Shown here piece after piece: positions 14,477 through 18,296 of a stretch of DNA of 18,296 bases. Position numbers and translations under genes: made by a program. The first letter of the stretch is position 1. Every line of letters begins with the position of its first letter. The notes below the pieces were generated by a model that was not told where the DNA came from, did not search any database, and saw only the letters and a list, made by a program, of their open reading frames with translations. Source of the DNA: JBLRWS01 sp047921075 (lineage in GTDB: Bacteria; Bacteroidota; Rhodothermia; Balneolales; Balneolaceae); the NCBI GenBank assembly GCA_047921075.1, contig JBLRWS010000047.1, positions 1 to 18,296 on the forward strand, given 5' to 3'.

Positions 14477-15421
14477 AGCGGTAGCCGGTTCTTCCACTGT
14501 GCTGCGCCCCGAAAAGCCCACCATCAGCATATACAAAAATTCGGCGCAGATCAGAATAGCCACACTGACCAGGTGCAGCAGCTGAAACAGTCCCGGCATG
14601 CCCATCCTCTCCATACCCAGCCCAAGAAACATCTGCAGTACAATGAGCGCCACAATGGTAATGCCCAGCTTTTTCAGGATGGATGGCACAGCAAAGGCCC
14701 GGTTGTAATAGAGAAGTACCCCTCCGGCAATAATCACCAGCCAGGAGAAGCTCCGGTGTATTTCGTACAGGATGCCGGTTTGGTCAAGCCACTGCTCGCG
14801 CGGCAGTTCAAGTACATTTTTAGCCACATCAACGGTTTCCCGAACCTGTGTACCCATCACCAGCTGGGCCAGCGTCAGAAACAGAATCACACCCGAAACC
14901 CAGAGGAGCACCTTGCGATGCGCAGCGTTCAGGCTAAAGTTGAGGTACGAGTTCATAGCCCGGAATGCACCAAAGAGCAGTACATTGACGATGATCATGG
15001 CCAATACCATGTGTACGGTAATCATACCGGCACTTAATCCCGAGCGTACCACCTGTCCGCCCAGCCAGCCCTGCACCAAAACCAGTACAAACGCCAAGCC
15101 CGATACCACCGTAATGAGCGGGTCTGTTTTCCGGTAGCGAAAGGAGAAGAGAAATGTAAGGGTAATAAGAAAACCGATGAGTACACCCACCAGCCGGTTC
15201 ACATACTCCAGCCAGGTGTGCAGGGCGTTGAATTGAGACGCATCATACTGCGGCGGCAGCTCCGCGGCGGTGGTGGGCGGTATCCACATGCCGAAACATT
15301 GCGGCCAGTCGGGACAGCCAAGCCCGGCGCCCGCGGCACGCACCAGGCCGCCTATAAAGATCAACACCAACGTTGCGATAACGGTGGCAATCGCCGTTTT
15401 TTGATAGAGATTCAGGTTCAT
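14471..15421 (-). CDS. ctaA: Heme A synthase (CtaA/COX15)
   Basis: This 316-aa, eight-helix membrane protein converts heme O to heme A by oxidising the C8 methyl group, for aa3-type cytochrome oxidase. Conserved histidines of the two heme sites are present at H68 (ALHTW), H137 (TVHMV), H222 (EIHRS) and H283 (LLHLV). The first periplasmic loop holds the cysteine pair C36 and C42 in GLGCPDWPQC. There is no truncation. Its start is divergent from the CtaB gene at 15559, which makes its substrate, so the pair shares an intergenic region and probably regulation. The stop (tta at 14471-14473) directly abuts the MerR stop, with no room between the two genes. Confidence 0.95.
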   Translation of the reverse strand: MNLNLYQKTAIATVIATLVLIFIGGLVRAAGAGLGCPDWPQCFGMWIPPTTAAELPPQYDASQFNALHTWLEYVNRLVGVLIGFLITLTFLFSFRYRKTDPLITVVSGLAFVLVLVQGWLGGQVVRSGLSAGMITVHMVLAMIIVNVLLFGAFRAMNSYLNFSLNAAHRKVLLWVSGVILFLTLAQLVMGTQVRETVDVAKNVLELPREQWLDQTGILYEIHRSFSWLVIIAGGVLLYYNRAFAVPSILKKLGITIVALIVLQMFLGLGMERMGMPGLFQLLHLVSVAILICAEFLYMLMVGFSGRSTVEEPATAL

Positions 15422-15532
15422 GCGTTGTTCACAAAAAAGGTTGATTTTTTATCCATTTAACAAACTACCCGCGGCAAGATAGATGTTCATTTTGAATTGG
15501 GTGTTAAGGTAACAACTCCCGTTTAAAAGGCG

Positions 15533-15554
15533 TATTTTTGTTCGATTAACGAAC
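15533..15554 (+). promoter_or_regulatory. Possible ctaB promoter element and inverted repeat
   Basis: TATTTTTG (15533-15540) fits the Bacteroidota -7 box TAnnTTTG, and GTTCG-N5-CGAAC (15540-15554) is a small inverted repeat ending 4 nt before the ctaB start. I see no -33 TTG at normal spacing, so both are tentative. The ctaA/ctaB gap is 137 bp and otherwise unremarkable. Confidence 0.25.
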
Positions 15555-15558
15555 TCCC

Positions 15559-16464
15559 ATGCAACAGCATTCAGACACACAACCATATCCTTCGGTTTTG
15601 CTATCCAAAGCAGCCAGCTATTACGAGCTCACCAAGCCGGGCATTACACTCAGTGTGGTTGCCAGCATGCTGGTGGGTTTTTTGCTTGGGTCGGCCGCAT
15701 CGCTGGATTTGATACTGATGGCACATGCCATTATCGGCACCTATTTGATTGCTGCGGGAACCGCTGCACACAATATGTTTCTGGAGCGCCGCCTCGACGG
15801 GCTGATGCACCGCACCAACCAGCGGCCGCTGCCTGCCTCCCGCCTCAGCTCTGCGGAGAGCGCATGGTTTTCCACAATCCTCATTTTTGGGGGATTGGCG
15901 TATTTGCTGTCGGTGGTAAATGTTGTGGCCGGAATTGTGTCACTCGCCACCACAGTAATCTATCTGTTTGCCTATACGCCGCTAAAACGAATCTCTGCAC
16001 TGAACGTTTTTGTAGGTGCTGTTCCGGGAGCACTGCCTGTTGTAGGCGGATGGGCAGCCGCCACCGGCACCGTTTTTGAGCACGGAATGTGGATTTTATT
16101 TGGCATCGTGTTCTGCTGGCAGATTCCACATGTGATTGCCATTGCGTGGGTGACCCGGAAAGATTACGAACACGCCGGTTTCCAGATGCTGCCGAAGAAC
16201 GACCCACATGGATACAAAGCAGCAACCTGGGTTCTGTTGCCGGCCATTTTACTGATACCCAGCATGATCAAGCTCTACACGATGGACTACCTGGGCCTGA
16301 TCTTCCTGGCAGGGTCACTGCTTGTTACAGCAGGCTTCATCTGGTACAGCATCCGCTTTGCCATTTCGCGAGATATCAAAACCGCCAAGCTGGTAATGTT
16401 CTCTTCGTTTGCCTACCTGCCGCTCATCTGGCTGTTGATCTTTGTTGACTGGATTATTCTGTAA
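15559..16464 (+). CDS. ctaB: Protoheme IX farnesyltransferase / heme O synthase (CtaB/COX10)
   Basis: This 301-aa membrane prenyltransferase adds a farnesyl group to heme B to give heme O, the substrate of CtaA. It belongs to the UbiA superfamily and has about nine helices. The prenyl-diphosphate/magnesium site is the asparagine-to-aspartate motif NMFLERRLD (N72, E76, D80) followed by LMHRTNQRPLP. The second conserved block is WVTRKDYEHAGFQMLPKNDP (D202, A206, G207). Family marker TKPGIT is at 25-30. Length is standard. It diverges from ctaA; the oxidase subunit genes are not in the window. Start is the ATG at 15559, without a visible Shine-Dalgarno. Confidence 0.96.
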   Translation: MQQHSDTQPYPSVLLSKAASYYELTKPGITLSVVASMLVGFLLGSAASLDLILMAHAIIGTYLIAAGTAAHNMFLERRLDGLMHRTNQRPLPASRLSSAESAWFSTILIFGGLAYLLSVVNVVAGIVSLATTVIYLFAYTPLKRISALNVFVGAVPGALPVVGGWAAATGTVFEHGMWILFGIVFCWQIPHVIAIAWVTRKDYEHAGFQMLPKNDPHGYKAATWVLLPAILLIPSMIKLYTMDYLGLIFLAGSLLVTAGFIWYSIRFAISRDIKTAKLVMFSSFAYLPLIWLLIFVDWIIL

Positions 16465-16468
16465 CAAA

Positions 16469-16493
16469 AAGCTGCACTTCGTCTGCAGAGCTT
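16469..16493. terminator. Weak hairpin after ctaB
   Basis: AAGCTGCA pairs with TGCAGAGCTT, with a two-base bulge, around a 7-nt loop, a few bases after the ctaB stop. No T-run follows, so a terminator role is only possible. The rest of the gap to 16600 is AT-rich with no clear promoter boxes. Confidence 0.25.
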
Positions 16494-16599
16494 CGCCATG
16501 AAACTGACTTTGCAAAACTCTGTCAACACACTTCTTCAATTTTTAAAGAATGGATAAATGGTGTAGATTCTCCAATCCTACATAAATTTTATTTATTAG

Positions 16600-17622
16600 A
16601 TGATTCGATTCTACACTTCTTTTCTTGTGCTATTTGTAGCTTTGTTGGGCCTTTGCAATACGTCACATGCCCAAGAGCATACGGTGACAGAGCCGGACAC
16701 CACCTCGTATGGCTTCATCAAAATAACCGTTACCAATCTCGACTCATTTTATGTGGTCGTGAATGAAGATTTCGAAACCATCTATTCGGTAAGCAGCGGT
16801 GATAGTTTAAAAATCGTCGCCGGCAGAAATCAGGTGCGAATTTTTCAGCGCTCGTATGCAGATATTTTTCTCTTCAGAAGAATTGAAGAGAACCGTACAA
16901 ATCATCTTGTTACGAACATTTTGCCCCTTACCCGACCTTCATGGGAAGTACAAAGCCGAAGCAGTTATCCCAAAGTCTTTTGGGGTGGAGAGAATTTTAT
17001 CTTGTCGGACCCGGGAACCGACTTATACATCGATGACGAGTATATCGGAACGGAATATGCTGTAATCGACACGGTGGGTAACTTTACTGTTACCGGCATA
17101 ACCGATTCAGGAGAACGATTTACCAGAACGTACTCAACCTTAGACAAAACCGGTCGTTTTAATGTATATGAACATTCATTTGGTTTAAAAAAGAGCAGGG
17201 TTCGGGCACTATCCCTTCTGCCGGGCGCAAGCCAGGCCTACAAAGGCCAAACCATCAAAGCCATATCGATTTCAGCCGTTGCAGCCGCTGCCGTATTTTT
17301 AGCCATTAACTACGAGAACACCTTCCAAAGTAGATGGAGTGAGTTCACTACGACCCGGCAATTATATAATAGAGCAGCGGATCCATCTGAAGTTTTCAGG
17401 CTTGGCAATGAAGCGGATGCTCTATTTCGTGAATCACAACGCGCATCTCGCAACCGAAATCGGGTTCTGATCGGGGCGTCAGTTCTGTACCTGTACAACG
17501 TGATTGATGGAAACCGCACTCCCTCTGTAGGATATCGAACCACCCGGTTCTCTTTTGATCCTTACCTGGACATTCATGGCAGCGATCCGATTCCCTCCGT
17601 TCGGATAAACCAAAATTTTTAA
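16600..17622 (+). CDS. Exported PEGA-like / DUF5683-like envelope protein
   Basis: This 340-aa protein has a signal peptide (MIRFYTSFLVLFVALLGLCN, cleavage likely after SHA at 24). Residues about 38-85 and 140-168 look like PEGA-type repeats: GFIKITVTNLDSFYVVVNED and TDLYIDDEYIGTEY, beta-rich modules that give a substrate-like arm on cell-wall proteins. Residues 206-217, LLPGASQAYKGQ, match the start of DUF5683-like domains, followed by a membrane segment (AISISAVAAAAVFLAI) and a second hydrophobic patch near the C-terminus (RVLIGASVLYLYNVIDG). It is most likely an envelope protein with its N-terminal part outside the inner membrane. Function unknown. The next gene starts 10 nt downstream, so the two probably form an operon. 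Confidence 0.72.
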   Translation: MIRFYTSFLVLFVALLGLCNTSHAQEHTVTEPDTTSYGFIKITVTNLDSFYVVVNEDFETIYSVSSGDSLKIVAGRNQVRIFQRSYADIFLFRRIEENRTNHLVTNILPLTRPSWEVQSRSSYPKVFWGGENFILSDPGTDLYIDDEYIGTEYAVIDTVGNFTVTGITDSGERFTRTYSTLDKTGRFNVYEHSFGLKKSRVRALSLLPGASQAYKGQTIKAISISAVAAAAVFLAINYENTFQSRWSEFTTTRQLYNRAADPSEVFRLGNEADALFRESQRASRNRNRVLIGASVLYLYNVIDGNRTPSVGYRTTRFSFDPYLDIHGSDPIPSVRINQNF

Positions 17623-17632
17623 TCCCATCCCT

Positions 17633-18296
17633 GTGTTGTCATTTAGAACATCCACCTTTATGGCCTTAACCACAGCCTTTTTACTGGCTGCCTGTGATAG
17701 TCCTTCGGGAGGGTTAGACCGGGCGAGAAATGCGGCTGATCCCATTTCGGACAACTTTGTGCCGGAGAAAACCAATGACCTTCAACTAACCATTCAATCC
17801 AACGGACATGTTGTTTTGAATTGGGATAGTGATAGTGATGGTATTCAATCGTTCATCATTGAAAAATCCCTACGAGATACCACCGATTTTAGGCCATTTG
17901 GTGAAATTGCGTTTCCTGCCACTGAATTTGTCGATTCTACCGGTGTCGTAACAGCAAACACCAATTACCGGGTTTTGTCTAACCTGTCGCCCATCGAAGA
18001 TGAGCCGATAATTCTTGAGAGTAAAGCCGCAGAACTTGTACTGCAAATTCCGGAATCTATTGAGTATCAGTTTAATGAGCCGGACCATTCACTTCTCATT
18101 TCATGGGATGTGGGCCATCCGTTTATCGCATTTTACGAGATCTCATCAAATAAAATTCTTCAAGGCACCAACACCAAGGTTATTGATTTTCCATCCGGTG
18201 AGCCTTCTGCATCGTTTGTTGACGAATTGTCCGATATCTCCTTCGCTAAGCGCGAGTATATCTTAAAAGGGTTTTTGAATGTACAAGGCAACGAAG
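17633..18296 (+). CDS. FN3-like lipoprotein, 3' end outside window
   Basis: An open frame runs from a GTG at 17633 (or TTG at 17636, or ATG at 17660) to the window edge, about 221 codons. The GTG start gives a full lipoprotein signal, VLSFRTSTFMALTTAFLLAAC, with the anchored cysteine at 21; the ATG leaves only 11 residues before it and no positive charge. After a short linker the sequence looks like fibronectin type III modules: VVLNWDSDSDGIQSFIIEK, then TANTNYRVLSNLS, and a second start at SLLISWDVGHPFIAFYEIS. Such lipoproteins are adhesive or binding scaffolds at the surface. It follows the PEGA/DUF5683-like gene by 10 nt and probably belongs to its operon. The domain call is from pattern only. 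Confidence 0.7.
   Translation, partial: MLSFRTSTFMALTTAFLLAACDSPSGGLDRARNAADPISDNFVPEKTNDLQLTIQSNGHVVLNWDSDSDGIQSFIIEKSLRDTTDFRPFGEIAFPATEFVDSTGVVTANTNYRVLSNLSPIEDEPIILESKAAELVLQIPESIEYQFNEPDHSLLISWDVGHPFIAFYEISSNKILQGTNTKVIDFPSGEPSASFVDELSDISFAKREYILKGFLNVQGNE

Noticed and set aside
15422..15558. Heme-responsive riboswitch or Fur-type box between ctaA and ctaB
   Set aside because: No conserved structure or recognisable box; only a 5-bp inverted repeat is seen.

Overview
The window looks like chromosomal DNA from a marine or saline Balneolota/Rhodothermota-type bacterium (Bacteroidota-like). This is inferred from gene content, not from a marker gene. The pointers are six-bladed beta-propeller proteins with a GRGPG(E/D) motif, a TolB-propeller/amidohydrolase fusion, a DUF5683-like protein, a CtaA with a GLGCPDWPQC motif, many exported or lipoprotein signals, and few Shine-Dalgarno sequences. 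No rRNA, tRNA, CRISPR array or transposase is visible.

Layout. (1) 1-2377, minus strand: an MFS sugar-type symporter whose stop overlaps (ATGA) the start of a beta-propeller gene that runs off the left edge. That gene carries an apparent one-base frameshift in an A6 run. (2) 2585-5836, plus: an exported 1083-aa TolB/PD40 propeller fused to an amidohydrolase. (3) 6017-8578, minus: the most unusual locus. It holds a solitary LuxR/GerE-type HTH protein; a perfect 20-bp palindrome with a second related site 22 bp away, placed like a lux box at about -43 of a sigma70-like promoter; a secreted 75-aa six-cysteine peptide with the Cys order C-C-CC-C-C; a terminator-like hairpin; a beta-propeller lipoprotein; and a membrane-anchored thioredoxin-like protein with a CPFS motif, apparently frameshifted. 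(4) 8768-9556, minus: a small membrane protein and an NTF2-like protein. (5) 9700-11439, plus: a YtcJ-like exported amidohydrolase. (6) 11574-12245, plus: an AT-rich FitA/FitB (VapBC-type) toxin-antitoxin pair with its own operator, filling the gap between two convergent genes and bordered by inverted copies of a GAGTCTT-type repeat. (7) 12284-14076, minus: a glycosyltransferase and a methyltransferase, translationally coupled. (8) 14147-16464: a MerR-like regulator, heme A synthase (minus) and heme O synthase (plus), the last two divergent. (9) 16600 to the right edge, plus: a PEGA/DUF5683-like envelope protein and an FN3-like lipoprotein, cut by the window end.

How the parts may work together. 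CtaB and CtaA perform consecutive steps, heme B to heme O to heme A, for cytochrome oxidase. The two amidohydrolases, the transporter and the propeller proteins suggest a cell that handles peptides or sugars at its envelope. The LuxR-peptide-propeller-thioredoxin cluster reads as one regulated unit: a disulfide-rich secreted peptide made in excess, with a surface propeller and a thiol-active envelope protein as candidate partners. This is inference from order, spacing and motifs; I recognise no described system with this composition.

No stretch longer than about 300 bases lacks a gene.
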